A stretch of DNA of 20,761 nucleotides. Source: an uncultured Bacteroidales bacterium. GTDB lineage: Bacteria > Bacteroidota > Bacteroidia > Bacteroidales > Muribaculaceae. Below are positions 7,539 to 16,700 of this stretch, one piece after another. The DNA is taken from NCBI GenBank assembly GCA_949123685.1, contig CASBHZ010000050.1:1-20761 (forward strand), in the 5' to 3' direction. Numbering within the stretch: position 1 is the first letter of the stretch; the number at the start of each line of letters is the position of its first letter. Made by a program: the position numbers and the translations under genes. The notes below the pieces were generated by a model. It was not told where the DNA came from. It made no database searches and worked only from the letters and a program-made list of their open reading frames with translations.

Positions 7539-8996
7539 CTATTTAAATATCACATTGTCTACGTGCTCACCGATAAAGATACGCGCCATGTCTCCGGTTT
7601 TATACCACTTCGGTTTTCCCGGCATATCATCAGATATACGGTTGCCGTTAATAATCAGGTTTTCGAAGGTGATATTCGCAACCTTGCGGTCTTCATTATA
7701 TCCGGCAATTATTGAGAGTTCGGAATTATTCCCATTATATGTTATATCCTTGAAGAGCACATTTTCCACAGAGCGTCCGGGCGCAGCACAATATTTCTTA
7801 TTGAAAAATATACGGATATTCACCAGCTGCCCTTGTCTGAAATCTTCCACACGTATATTATCGAAAACAATATCACTCACCACATTATTGTCTCCGCAGT
7901 TTATGGCGAAACATCCCTGGTAATCGACTTGCTTCTCCTGATGGTCAAGTATATCGATATTGCGATATATTATATTGCTTATCGTATCGGAAGGGGCATC
8001 CGGACCAATCTCCTTGGCACTTCCGTGGAGACCGATCATGACCGGATGCGCCACATCTGCCCAAAGTGTTGAATTTTCCATAGTAATGTTCCGGCAACCT
8101 CCACGAAATCCTTTACGGGTAGCATAGACCGTGGAGCAATCGTCGCTATTACGACAGAAAACGTTGTTATAATTAACATTATCACTTGCAAAAACATTCA
8201 TGCCGTCGCCCCATCCATAATAACTTATGGATTTGACATTATTTATGCGCACTGAATCGCTTCCGCCTACCGGAATCTGCGTGACAATCACCCCGTCCGC
8301 CTCTATATTACGAGACCTTTTGATATATATTCCCTCGCCCCTACCTTCAGGATGAATCTCCCCACGTCCATAGAAACGGACATCTTCCACACCATCGGCG
8401 ATAAACTGTCCGTAAACTCTCGCTCCGCCGTCTACATACACAGTCATATGGGATGGAATCCTGAGAGTGTCACCCGGAAGCCGATGCACACCCGGTCCGA
8501 AATATATCAAATCTTTATGTTTCTTTAGATTTTTCAGCACTTTTGCAGAAGGGCGGTTCTTATCGACCGGATTGGCGAAAAGATGAAGATTATGAAATAT
8601 ATCACCATTCACCTCCACCGAGAGGTTTCTCGGCTGCGTGAGGAAAAATAAAAGCGTGTCGCCCTTGACACTGGGTGTGATTTCATATGACAACGGACGG
8701 ATGCGGGCTATATCAACAGGTTTCCTGCTGATCACCCGAACCTCAACGGGCATCCCCTCGAAATCAAAATATGCCATAGAGGCAGTCTCCACATGGTGTT
8801 TTGCATCCTTTACCTCATCAACCTTTACAGGATATACATCCAAGGGGAGCCAGTCACCTCCGTTCTGACGCACGCTGACATTAAAGTCATTGATAGTCAC
8901 AACGTCTTTTCCTGCAGGATAAGTCACAATCTCACCCGATACATATTGCGGAAAAAGAAATGCCACAACAGCAGTTATGATAGATTTTATGTTCAT
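7539..8996 (-). CDS. GH28/GH49-like right-handed beta-helix hydrolase
   Basis: The 485-residue protein has a Sec signal (about 1-21), an N-terminal beta-sandwich (about 25-150) and a long right-handed parallel beta-helix (about 160-485) with regular NITFEN/NIRVED-type coils. Asp264 (GDGMN) and Asp285-Asp286 (NSDDC) have the same 21/22-residue spacing as the catalytic Asp180/Asp201/Asp202 of GH28 endopolygalacturonase II. GLHG at 322-325 resembles the GH28 histidine motif but lies further downstream than usual. This supports an inverting clan GH-N hydrolase. The sandwich-plus-helix layout is also like GH49 dextranases. A pectin role is not proved: NTD is replaced by DGMN, and no clear RIK is seen (NIRIF is the nearest). 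It heads a tight three-gene group with the lyase and GH97 after a spacer rich in hairpins. Confidence 0.75.
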   Translation of the reverse strand: MNIKSIITAVVAFLFPQYVSGEIVTYPAGKDVVTINDFNVSVRQNGGDWLPLDVYPVKVDEVKDAKHHVETASMAYFDFEGMPVEVRVISRKPVDIARIRPLSYEITPSVKGDTLLFFLTQPRNLSVEVNGDIFHNLHLFANPVDKNRPSAKVLKNLKKHKDLIYFGPGVHRLPGDTLRIPSHMTVYVDGGARVYGQFIADGVEDVRFYGRGEIHPEGRGEGIYIKRSRNIEADGVIVTQIPVGGSDSVRINNVKSISYYGWGDGMNVFASDNVNYNNVFCRNSDDCSTVYATRKGFRGGCRNITMENSTLWADVAHPVMIGLHGSAKEIGPDAPSDTISNIIYRNIDILDHQEKQVDYQGCFAINCGDNNVVSDIVFDNIRVEDFRQGQLVNIRIFFNKKYCAAPGRSVENVLFKDITYNGNNSELSIIAGYNEDRKVANITFENLIINGNRISDDMPGKPKWYKTGDMARIFIGEHVDNVIFK

Positions 8997-9130
8997 GTTC
9001 GTATTCGTATTATTACTTGATTAGAAAATGATTCAACAATAAACTGTTTAAACCAAACAAGGCATTTTGACGCACTACATCCTATCCTCTAATACGCATA
9101 ACCCATCCCTTTCACTTAATTCAGACTTGC

Positions 9131-9147
9131 TTAAGAAGCTGTTTAAA
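9131..9147 (-). promoter_or_regulatory. 17-bp non-coding motif, copy at beta-helix gene
   Basis: The + strand reads TTAAGAAGCTGTTTAAA. The same sequence with T for C at position 9 occurs at 17783-17799 and 20664-20680, all in the same orientation. This copy is about 135 bp before the beta-helix start codon. The function is unknown; a binding site or leader element is inferred from its recurrence ahead of genes. Confidence 0.5.
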
Positions 9148-9169
9148 ATTTTAAAGCAATATCTCCCCA

Positions 9170-9214
9170 AGTATAAAATCGGCAATAAACTGAGTTTATT
9201 GCCGATTTTATACT
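9170..9214 (+). terminator. Large 21-bp-stem hairpin with + strand T-run
   Basis: Bases 9170-9190 and 9194-9214 are perfect reverse complements around a 3-nt loop (tga). On the + strand the stem is followed by cttgtttttt (9215-9224), the form of an intrinsic terminator, yet no + strand gene precedes it. It may stop antisense transcription. On the minus strand, where the genes are, it lacks a U-tract and would sit as a very stable hairpin in any readthrough mRNA. Confidence 0.6.
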
Positions 9215-9240
9215 CTTGTTTTTTATTCCCAGCGAAGGCA

Positions 9241-9260
9241 GAATTTCGATTTGGAAATTC
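9241..9260. repeat. Small stem-loop in spacer
   Basis: A 7-bp perfect stem (gaatttc at 9241-9247, gaaattc at 9254-9260) encloses a 6-nt loop, between the terminator and the large hairpin. It may be part of one folded 3' end. The role is unknown. Confidence 0.35.
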
Positions 9261-9264
9261 CGGA

Positions 9265-9298
9265 TTAAAAAATCACCGCAAACGCAGTGATTTTTTAA
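9265..9298 (-). terminator. Intrinsic terminator of the sigma-susCD-PL38 operon
   Basis: Bases 9265-9276 and 9287-9298 are perfect reverse complements (12 bp) around a 10-nt loop. On the minus strand the descending arm is GTGATTTTTTAA, which supplies the U-run. It begins 26 bases past the stop codon of the PL38-like gene. The symmetric A/T-rich arms would also work in the opposite direction. Confidence 0.75.
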
Positions 9299-9324
9299 GA
9301 ATATTGACTTGCATGTAATTGAGG

Positions 9325-10629
9325 TCAAGGGCGATAGAACATAAGCGTTGAGCATCCAAGTTGGTCGAAGCCACCAGTGTTTTTATCATATTCACCGGCA
9401 CCCCCATCGGGACGCAGGTATTCTGCCATCTCGTCTATGTACACGGTCTTGAAGCCGTTCTTCTTCGCATAGTTCAGATAGATTTCCCATCCCGGACGTT
9501 TTGTGCCTCGTCCGGCGGCACCAAGTTCTGTACGCTCTCCGGTCTTGTTATTGCTGTCAGGACACCAGATGTATGTCGTGTAAGGCAAGGAAGACCCCGG
9601 ATGCATGAAATCCCCTTCCCCCATAGGTGCCGAGACACCCATGCGTGGAGTGTTGTATTTTGCTATGTACTCAGCCATTGCTATCATTCTGTGATTATCA
9701 TAAGCAAAAAGGTCTTCGCCAATATTGAGAGCCATCTGGCAGAATGCACCCATCAACACTGCACACATGGTGCAGTGACCCTGGTCACGTCCAGATTCAT
9801 TACATTGTGCTATCCTGATTCCTGTAGGATCCGGATCGTCATACACGAAGTTTGCCGCTTTCTGGTAGTTTCCGGCACCGATACCATTCTTAAAATAGAT
9901 TATGGCTTCATTTATCTTATCCTGATCATCGGTGAGGATACCGATAGAAAGAATTGCCGTCATGGATGCAAGATCCCAGTTAAGCCAATAATGGTCATGC
10001 GTATTGTTGTGTCTTACCAGAAAATCCGATGCACCGTGATAGAATTTTTCCACAAGCCAGTCACACGCTTTCTTGAAATCTTCACTTTCCCCATATCCGT
10101 TGAAATTACGGAGAAGTTCCATTCCGTTGGCAATCTGATGGATCTGGAAATTTATCAACTGCTGATTCGTATCGCCGTTATTATGCACGCCATCACAATT
10201 CTCCACCCATGCCTTGACGTTTGCTATTGCACGCGCTGCAGCCGCTCCGTCGTCTTTAAGTGCCCAGCGCAATGCAAGCTGATAGATTGTGGCGCAATCG
10301 CGTCCGAAGTTGGTGGCATTATTGGGACAATCCGGATTGCCGTTAGTTCGAGATATGAGTTTTGTAGGATTCGCCGCCCTGTTAATGTCCGAATAAGGGC
10401 TGGTTTCAAATTTCGCCCAGGCATCGCTCCATGGCGCTATATCAAGATTATTGCGCACATAGTCTATATCCGACTGCGAATGCATCATTGCGGGATGATT
10501 GATCGTGTAGACCTGAGGTTTTGCTACATCAACCCACGTATCCATGTCGTTGACTCCGTCTTTGATCTCGGAGCAGGATGCCATTGTCATGGCGCCTGCA
10601 GCGAGAAACATATATTTCAATGCGTTCAT
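9325..10629 (-). CDS. Alginate-lyase-fold (PL38-like) surface lipoprotein
   Basis: The 434-residue protein resembles the alginate_lyase superfamily of (alpha/alpha) toroids, and the long THDHYWLNWDLASM (210-223) and NESGRDQGH (277-285) motifs recall the group classed as PL38, whose studied member is an endo-glucuronan lyase. The PL38 label comes from recalled family motifs and not from a search. The lipobox MASC places the acylated residue at Cys19, followed by SEIKD, which resembles the acidic surface-export signal of Bacteroidota lipoproteins. It is therefore probably the outer-surface endo-acting enzyme that starts degradation. Likely catalytic candidates are in the conserved His/Asn/Tyr cluster at 207-219 and Arg281/His285, but I cannot assign them individually. 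It follows the Ig-domain lipoprotein by 11 bp and is the last gene before a terminator, so it is coexpressed with the uptake system. Generic annotation would be alginate lyase family protein; alginate itself is unlikely to be proved by this. Confidence 0.75.
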   Translation of the reverse strand: MNALKYMFLAAGAMTMASCSEIKDGVNDMDTWVDVAKPQVYTINHPAMMHSQSDIDYVRNNLDIAPWSDAWAKFETSPYSDINRAANPTKLISRTNGNPDCPNNATNFGRDCATIYQLALRWALKDDGAAAARAIANVKAWVENCDGVHNNGDTNQQLINFQIHQIANGMELLRNFNGYGESEDFKKACDWLVEKFYHGASDFLVRHNNTHDHYWLNWDLASMTAILSIGILTDDQDKINEAIIYFKNGIGAGNYQKAANFVYDDPDPTGIRIAQCNESGRDQGHCTMCAVLMGAFCQMALNIGEDLFAYDNHRMIAMAEYIAKYNTPRMGVSAPMGEGDFMHPGSSLPYTTYIWCPDSNNKTGERTELGAAGRGTKRPGWEIYLNYAKKNGFKTVYIDEMAEYLRPDGGAGEYDKNTGGFDQLGCSTLMFYRP

Positions 10630-10640
10630 TGCTGAATTAA

Positions 10641-12035
10641 TTATTTGTTGTTTTTAATCTCATCTTCTGCAAACTTCACAGCATCCTCTTTGCTCTTGAA
10701 CGAGCGAATCCAGAAGATGTCATACCATGCCGCAGCGGGATCTACGTTCGCATTGGGAATGTCAGCAATCTTCACCTGAAAGAGGTTGAAGCCGTGATAT
10801 CCTTCCCATTTTCCGACCGCTGCTTCCCATATAAGGAGACGGTTGCCGTCGCTGAGGTCTGTGCCGCCATTATCCTTGCCGTTGGCATCGCGGATATCAA
10901 ATGTGTTGTTGCCGCCTTTCTGCAAGTTGGTCTTGATAGCGTAGACCGGATAATCGCTGTGCCACCAGCCAAAGAGATTGCTGGCGTTGCAGTCGATCTT
11001 AATATCGCGTCTCCACTTACCCGTGCCGGCGTCAGGGAAGGATATTCTCCAGAATGCGTCGCCTCTGTCTTCAGGCGCGGCGTTGTTGGAACATATCCAG
11101 CCATTCCATTTGTTTTCGGGTCCCCAGTAGCAGAGTCCGGGTGTTACAGACACCTCTACAGTAGCTGTCTCACCGGTTGCACGGCAGGTTGCCACTACAG
11201 TTGTCGAACCGAAACCGGTTGCGGTGACTTTGCCGCGCTCTACGATGCAGACCTGGTCATCATTGGTCTCCCAGTCTACAGAACCGACGGTAGCGTTTGC
11301 CGGAACATATGTCACATCCACAGGAATCTCATAGCCGGGGAGCGTGAGACCTGTAAGGTTGGCGTTTACTATCACTTTTTCTACCGCGATATAAGGGTCA
11401 ATATGAAGGTTAAACTCTCCGCGGACATTGCTTTTGTCATGAGTAAGACAGCGTATCACCACATCTCCCTGACCCACACATGTGACCAGACCGGTCTGGT
11501 CGACGGTAGCTTTCGTTTCATCGCTTGAAACCCATGTCACATGATCGTATGTATGATCTGCCGGCAATAATGTCGGCTTCAGCTGTATAACGTCCGTTTC
11601 ATATATTTTACCATCTTCTCCTGCCTCAGTGACATTCTCAAGTTTAACTTCTGAAACCTTTATGACTTCGGGAATGACTTTGACAGTCACCGTCCCTGTA
11701 GCACCGAAACCGAGACGTTCAGGCACCGCCGAAATCACAGCCTCACCAAGAGCCTTTGCATGGATCGTTCCATCCTGATCAACCGTTGCAACATTCTCGT
11801 CGGAAGATTTAAACACGATTGGAAGCTCCTGAGCTTCTTCCGGACCTACCGTATAGACCAAAGTGGAGTCCATACCAACGGCAAGTGGAAGAATCTCACT
11901 GACTTCAAATTTGATCTCGCTGGGGACGATAGCTTCCGTATACCATGTGGTCAGCACTTTGTCATCATCGCAAGACGCCATGGCAAGGGCGATGACAGCA
12001 GCAGGAAGCAATCCTTTAAAATATTTTGCGTTCAT
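10641..12035 (-). CDS. Surface glycan-binding lipoprotein with three BIG2 domains
   Basis: The 464-residue protein sits where SusE/SusF-type glycan-binding proteins are found, directly after susD (25 bp). The lipobox gives Cys22 followed by DDDK, a strong surface-export signal. Three bacterial Ig-like (BIG2) repeats follow at about 38-121, 126-213 and 217-297, each with the WxSSDE.ATVD..G.V.A.G pattern (third repeat more divergent). They probably act as a stalk. The C-terminal domain (about 301-464) is rich in Trp and Tyr (YWGPENKWNGW, GWWHSDYP, WYDIFWIRSF) and resembles the DUF4979-type domains seen in such proteins. It is the likely glycan-binding tip. No catalytic motif is seen. The ligand is presumably the acidic glycan attacked by the neighbouring PL38-like lyase. 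Confidence 0.8.
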   Translation of the reverse strand: MNAKYFKGLLPAAVIALAMASCDDDKVLTTWYTEAIVPSEIKFEVSEILPLAVGMDSTLVYTVGPEEAQELPIVFKSSDENVATVDQDGTIHAKALGEAVISAVPERLGFGATGTVTVKVIPEVIKVSEVKLENVTEAGEDGKIYETDVIQLKPTLLPADHTYDHVTWVSSDETKATVDQTGLVTCVGQGDVVIRCLTHDKSNVRGEFNLHIDPYIAVEKVIVNANLTGLTLPGYEIPVDVTYVPANATVGSVDWETNDDQVCIVERGKVTATGFGSTTVVATCRATGETATVEVSVTPGLCYWGPENKWNGWICSNNAAPEDRGDAFWRISFPDAGTGKWRRDIKIDCNASNLFGWWHSDYPVYAIKTNLQKGGNNTFDIRDANGKDNGGTDLSDGNRLLIWEAAVGKWEGYHGFNLFQVKIADIPNANVDPAAAWYDIFWIRSFKSKEDAVKFAEDEIKNNK

Positions 12036-12060
12036 TTCTGATCTTTCTTAAAATTTTATA

Positions 12061-13758
12061 TTAGCTTGCCCAACCGGGATTCTGCTTAAGATTTTTGTTA
12101 AGCTGAAGCTGATCCACCGGAAGGGGGAACAGATAATTCTTTTCAGCCCATTGACGCCCGCTCTCCCATATTACACGTCCTTGCGCATCAACGCGGGATG
12201 CGGGGAAATTCTTTCTCCCGAACTCTGTGCCGGTTACGTGCACGCCAACAAAATCCTGAGGCATCTCCACCTCTGCCGTTTTCCAGCGGCGAAGGTCATC
12301 GAGACGGAACCCTTCACCATAGAACTCCACACTGCGCTCGCGGCGTATTTCAGTGCGCATATCAAGTCCGTTATTGGTTACAAACGAATTAGAAAGGTTA
12401 GGCATATTCGGATTCACACGCTTACGCACCAGATTGAGGGAAATGTTCAAATCTTCATCCGATATATTACCGTCTCTTTCAAACACCGCCTCCGCATAGG
12501 CGAGAAGCACTTCCGCATAACGGATGATAGGCACGTCGTAAGTTTCCTGACCGGTTCTCACCATACGCTCGCATGCCCATTTCTGGCCGAAATATCCAGT
12601 ACCGCTACCGGGCGCATAATTGGAAAGATATTTACGAGCCTCGTCCCCGTCAGTGAAATCCCGACCTCCGTTCGGGTCATCCCCTTTCCAGAAAGACTGT
12701 CCCGGACGCATCAGGGCGTTGCTCATACGGTTATCGCGGTTTTGCCATTCGGAATCCATCATGTCATACCCTTTGAAAAGACCGGATTTATCGATAGGCA
12801 GACCGTCGGAACAAAGATAGAGATCTGCTACCTTATGCGAAACGAGCTGCGCATTCCCAAGACATTCTGTAGTGATATTGAAACCGATGGTCACGTCTTC
12901 GTTATATCTGCGGCTCCAGATATATTCCTTATTGGCACTCTTTGTGAGACCGGCAGGATTACTTTTAACGTCTTCGAGAATAAAGAGATATTTATAAGCC
13001 TCTGTACCAAGTTCGGAAGGCTTGAATATTGAGAACTGTTTTGAGTCGATAACGGTTTTTGCCGCCTTTGCCGCCTGATCAAGCAGAACTTTGGCTCGCT
13101 CAGTATTGCCTCTGAACTTCTGCCAAGTCCCTTCAAAGAGAGCCACACGCGCTTTGAACGCCATTGCCGTCTCCGTACCCACATATCCTGCCTCTACTGC
13201 ACTTACAGAGGGGAGTAGCTCCGCCGCCTTGTCAAGATCCGAAAGAATCAGGTCAGCAACTTCAGAGCGGTCATTGCGTGCCGCATAGAGTTCGGGACTT
13301 GTCACATCAAGCGTGCGCGTCACTATGATGGCATCACCGAAAAGACGAAGTAATGTATAATAATTATACGCACGGAAGAAATAAGCCTCTCCAAGCGGTT
13401 TGGCAATATCGTTCTTGTTTCCGAAGCCTTCCGCTTTTTCGATGAGGATATTACAACGGCGGATACGGTCATAGCTACCGGTATAATTTCCGTCCGACAT
13501 TGGAACAGAGTTGGTTCCGTTAGATATTGTGTTCATCGCGCCTTTATCCACCATAAAGTCACTGCTCTTGTCGTTATCCTTAGCCATGGACTGCATGTTA
13601 GGAGTCCAGCTATAGAACAGATTGGCGAAAGATTGGAAATCCTTTGCGGTCTGCCACAGATTGGGGTCAGCCATCTGAGCCTGAGGATCCAGATCGAGAC
13701 AGGAGCTGCAAACCAAAGCGAGCGCGGCAACCGAAATTGTCTTTAATATCTTGTTCAT
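12061..13758 (-). CDS. susD: SusD/RagB family nutrient-binding lipoprotein
   Basis: The 565-residue protein is of usual SusD size. The signal ends in a lipobox with Cys20 (VCSSC), followed by LDLDPQAQ. The TPR-type helices are visible in the first half (YFFRAYNYYTLLRLFGDAI) and in the conserved DVPIIRYAEVLLAYAEAVFE segment near 412-431. The C-terminus has the family end LFPLPVDQLQLNKNLKQNPGW. SusD caps the SusC transporter at the outer membrane and presents oligosaccharides to it. The pair is adjacent, 19 bp after susC. The symbol denotes the family; the protein is not the starch SusD. Confidence 0.95.
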   Translation of the reverse strand: MNKILKTISVAALALVCSSCLDLDPQAQMADPNLWQTAKDFQSFANLFYSWTPNMQSMAKDNDKSSDFMVDKGAMNTISNGTNSVPMSDGNYTGSYDRIRRCNILIEKAEGFGNKNDIAKPLGEAYFFRAYNYYTLLRLFGDAIIVTRTLDVTSPELYAARNDRSEVADLILSDLDKAAELLPSVSAVEAGYVGTETAMAFKARVALFEGTWQKFRGNTERAKVLLDQAAKAAKTVIDSKQFSIFKPSELGTEAYKYLFILEDVKSNPAGLTKSANKEYIWSRRYNEDVTIGFNITTECLGNAQLVSHKVADLYLCSDGLPIDKSGLFKGYDMMDSEWQNRDNRMSNALMRPGQSFWKGDDPNGGRDFTDGDEARKYLSNYAPGSGTGYFGQKWACERMVRTGQETYDVPIIRYAEVLLAYAEAVFERDGNISDEDLNISLNLVRKRVNPNMPNLSNSFVTNNGLDMRTEIRRERSVEFYGEGFRLDDLRRWKTAEVEMPQDFVGVHVTGTEFGRKNFPASRVDAQGRVIWESGRQWAEKNYLFPLPVDQLQLNKNLKQNPGWAS

Positions 13759-13777
13759 TTGTATAGTCTGTTAAAAA

Positions 13778-16700
13778 TTAGAATGAGAGATGCACACCGA
13801 AAGTGACGTTACGCAGGAAGGGATAACGGTTCGAGTTGGTCACGTTGCGCGATGCCTCGGGATCCCAACCGTCATTAATGTTTGACACTTCCCAGAGGTC
13901 GGTGCCGGTTACATAGAAACGAACCTGCGACAACACTTTCTGTTTTGCGAGGAGCTCGGAAGGTAAAGAGTATCCTAAAGTTATATTCTTAAGACGCAGG
14001 TAGCTTCCGTCCTCAACCGACCATGAAGAACATTGGTAATTATAGTTGTTTATGTCGCTCTCATGTGTGAGAGGGGTGTAATATCCACCGGTATTGGACT
14101 CGCTCCATACATTCCCTATGAAATGGTCCGAGAAGTTCTGGAACCATGTGCGTGTCGGAATCCTCCAGCCATCGGCTGTATTTCCCTGCTGACGCCAGAC
14201 TGTTCTGCGTCCTGCGCCCTGGAATACGACATCAAGATCAAAACCTTTCCAGTTTAACCCGAAATTAAATGAGAACTGTATTTTGGGATCATCAGTTCCG
14301 AGATACACAAGGTCTTGTGAATCAAGTTTGCCATCTTTATTAATATCCTCGAACATGTTGGATCCGACACGGATTTTCGAGATGTTTCCCATAGTGGTAG
14401 TAGCGGCATAACGATCCTGATATTTTTTCAACATCTCCTCATTCTCGATCTTGCCGCAATAGCGAAGTCCCCACACGGAATTTAACGGATAACCCTCCTG
14501 ATCGGAACGCACACCTGAGCCAATCGCTCCGGAACCGCCATTATCAAGGAGCTTATTGTCAGCGTAAGTGAAAGTTCCACCTATATGATAACGCACATTG
14601 CCGATCTGGTCGCTCCAGTTTACATTAGCGTCATAACCCCAAGCCTTGAACTTACCTTTATTCGCTGTCGGTGCCCTGTCTCCAAGAACTCCGGGATAAA
14701 TAACGTCGATGAGCATGTTGTTCACTTTTTTCCAATATGCCTCAACCGTTCCGGACAGACGGCTGTTGAAAAATCCGAAATCAAGAGCAACGTTATAGTT
14801 ATGAACACGTTCCCATGTGCGGTCAAGGCTGACAAGCTTCCCGTTAGTATCTATCCATGATATTTTACCATTGCCTATGATTATATTCTGATTGGGTCTG
14901 AAGTTGTAGAGACCTACTCCGGAATAAGTGTCTATACCGCTTTGGTTACCAACGTTACCGTAAGATGCACGGAGCTTGAGTTCACTGAGCCACTCGCGTG
15001 TTCCCTCCATGAATGCCTCCTCGGCTATACGCCATCCTGCCGACACACCCCAGAAGAATGCCCAACGGTTTTCCGCCTGGAATTTCGAACTGCCGTCATA
15101 ACGCGCCTGAGCCTCCAAGAGATATTTGGAACGGAAATCATAATTCAGACGTCCGTAATATGACAAAAGTGACTCCTGCCATTTATTTGCCGTTATAGTG
15201 TGCGTGCCCTGCCCGTTCACAATCTCGAGAGAAGGAATGATATCTACCGCACTATTGGTGTTGGATTCATAATCGGTATAAGAATATTGCACACCCGCCA
15301 TAGCCTTGAAATTATGATCCTCCGCAAATGTCTTCATATAGTCGAGATAAGCCTGAACAGTGAAAAGTTCCCTTTTGTCCCACCATTTCTCGTAACTTGT
15401 CTTATCTTCCGTGGGATCAGTAAACCATATCTTGTCACCGGCATAGTTGTAATAATCCACGGCGAGGCTTTTCTTGTCACGTGTATTGCCACGATAGTTG
15501 TAACCGAATGTTGCATTCAGACTCAATCCGTTTATTATGTCATAACGGAAAGCCTCGCTTACATTAACCGAAACAGCCTTATACCTGTTGTCGCCTCCAA
15601 GTTCAGCCTCCCAGTTCGGTGCCTTCCATCCGCCACCCCATCCGTAAGGTTTACCATCAATCGTCGACGAGGGGAAACCGGGCTGAGCCGTGGATGATGT
15701 CAGACATGCACCGATACGTGTCGGAGCAACCTGATCCTGGCGATTGAGCGCGATCGAAGAGGTAAGCGAGAATTTCTCATGAAATTTAAACGTATTGTTG
15801 AGTCGCAGGTTGAAACGGTTATTATGATTGTTACCCCATTTCAAGTTAGAGTCATCATACATATATGCAGCCGAAACCCTGTATGTGGCTTTGTCATTAC
15901 CACCGGAAACGGCAAGGTCGTGACTCGTAGACCAAGAGTTTCCCCAAAGTATGTCATTCCAGTCTGTATCGAAGAAAGTCAGGTCTGCCGTGTCACCGAA
16001 CATCCCTATCGGATTGTTTACATGATCGAAATTAAAATACTGGTCCTTGTATTCAATCATCATCTGGCACCAGCGTATACGGTCATAGCTGTCATCGTAG
16101 CCATCATTGCGATATGCCTCAATCTGAGCGTTAGCCCAATCAACAAGACCTGCAGGACGCGGCTGGTTACCTATAAACTTTCCGGTAAACGAACCGTTAT
16201 AATCCACTTTCACACGGTCTGAGGAACCTTTCTTGGTTGTAATCAACACGACACCACCGGCAGCCTTCGAACCATAGATAGATGCAGCTGCGTCCTTAAG
16301 TATGTTCATTGACTCTATATCCGAAGGGTTGATCTGATTCAAGGCACCAACACCTTCATACTCAACTCCATCGATTATAACGAGAGGATCGGAATTATTC
16401 TTGGACACAGAACCGCGGATCTTCATATTCCATCCTTCTTCACCGGGAGCTGAATTGGAACGGGTCACGATAACACCCGGCACCTGCCCCTGCATCGCCT
16501 GAACGGGACTGGCAAGAGTGCCCTTGTCTTCAAGCTGCTGACTCCCGACAACCGTTACGGCACCTGTCATTGTCGCCTTCTTCTGCGTACCATATCCTAC
16601 CACTACCACTTCGTCAAGAACGGCACTGTCCTCTTCAAGGATTACTTTCATAGATCCCGATGTAGCCTTCACCTCTTTTTGACGATAGCCTATATAACTG

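Larger units (their letters stand above)
8997..9324. other. Structured 328-bp spacer between PL38-like and beta-helix genes
   Basis: No gene is supported. In the direction of transcription it holds the terminator of the upstream operon (9298-9265), a small stem (9260-9241), a large hairpin (9214-9170), the 17-bp motif (9147-9131), and an inverted GTTTAAAC site (9046-9053) about 53 bp before the next start. A weak promoter-like box, TATTGTTG (9041-9034 on the minus strand, one mismatch to TAnnTTTG), lies about 38 bp before that ATG with poor -33 support. The downstream enzymes therefore probably have their own transcription start here. Confidence 0.6.

Noticed and set aside
9325..10629. Calling the substrate alginate
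   Set aside because: The alginate_lyase fold is shared by lyases with other uronate substrates, and no other alginate-pathway gene is present in the window.
9361..10635. 424-codon open frame on the + strand opposite the PL38-like gene
   Set aside because: It mirrors the PL38-like gene almost exactly, its translation is rich in His, Cys and Ile without any recognisable domain, and the minus-strand frame has clear family motifs and a lipobox.
10794..11528. 244-codon + strand frame inside the BIG2 lipoprotein gene
   Set aside because: It is a shadow of the Ig-repeat coding sequence with no recognisable motif.
12151..13032. 293-codon + strand frame inside susD
   Set aside because: It is antisense to well-conserved SusD sequence, has no ribosome binding site or domain, and its composition fits a shadow frame.
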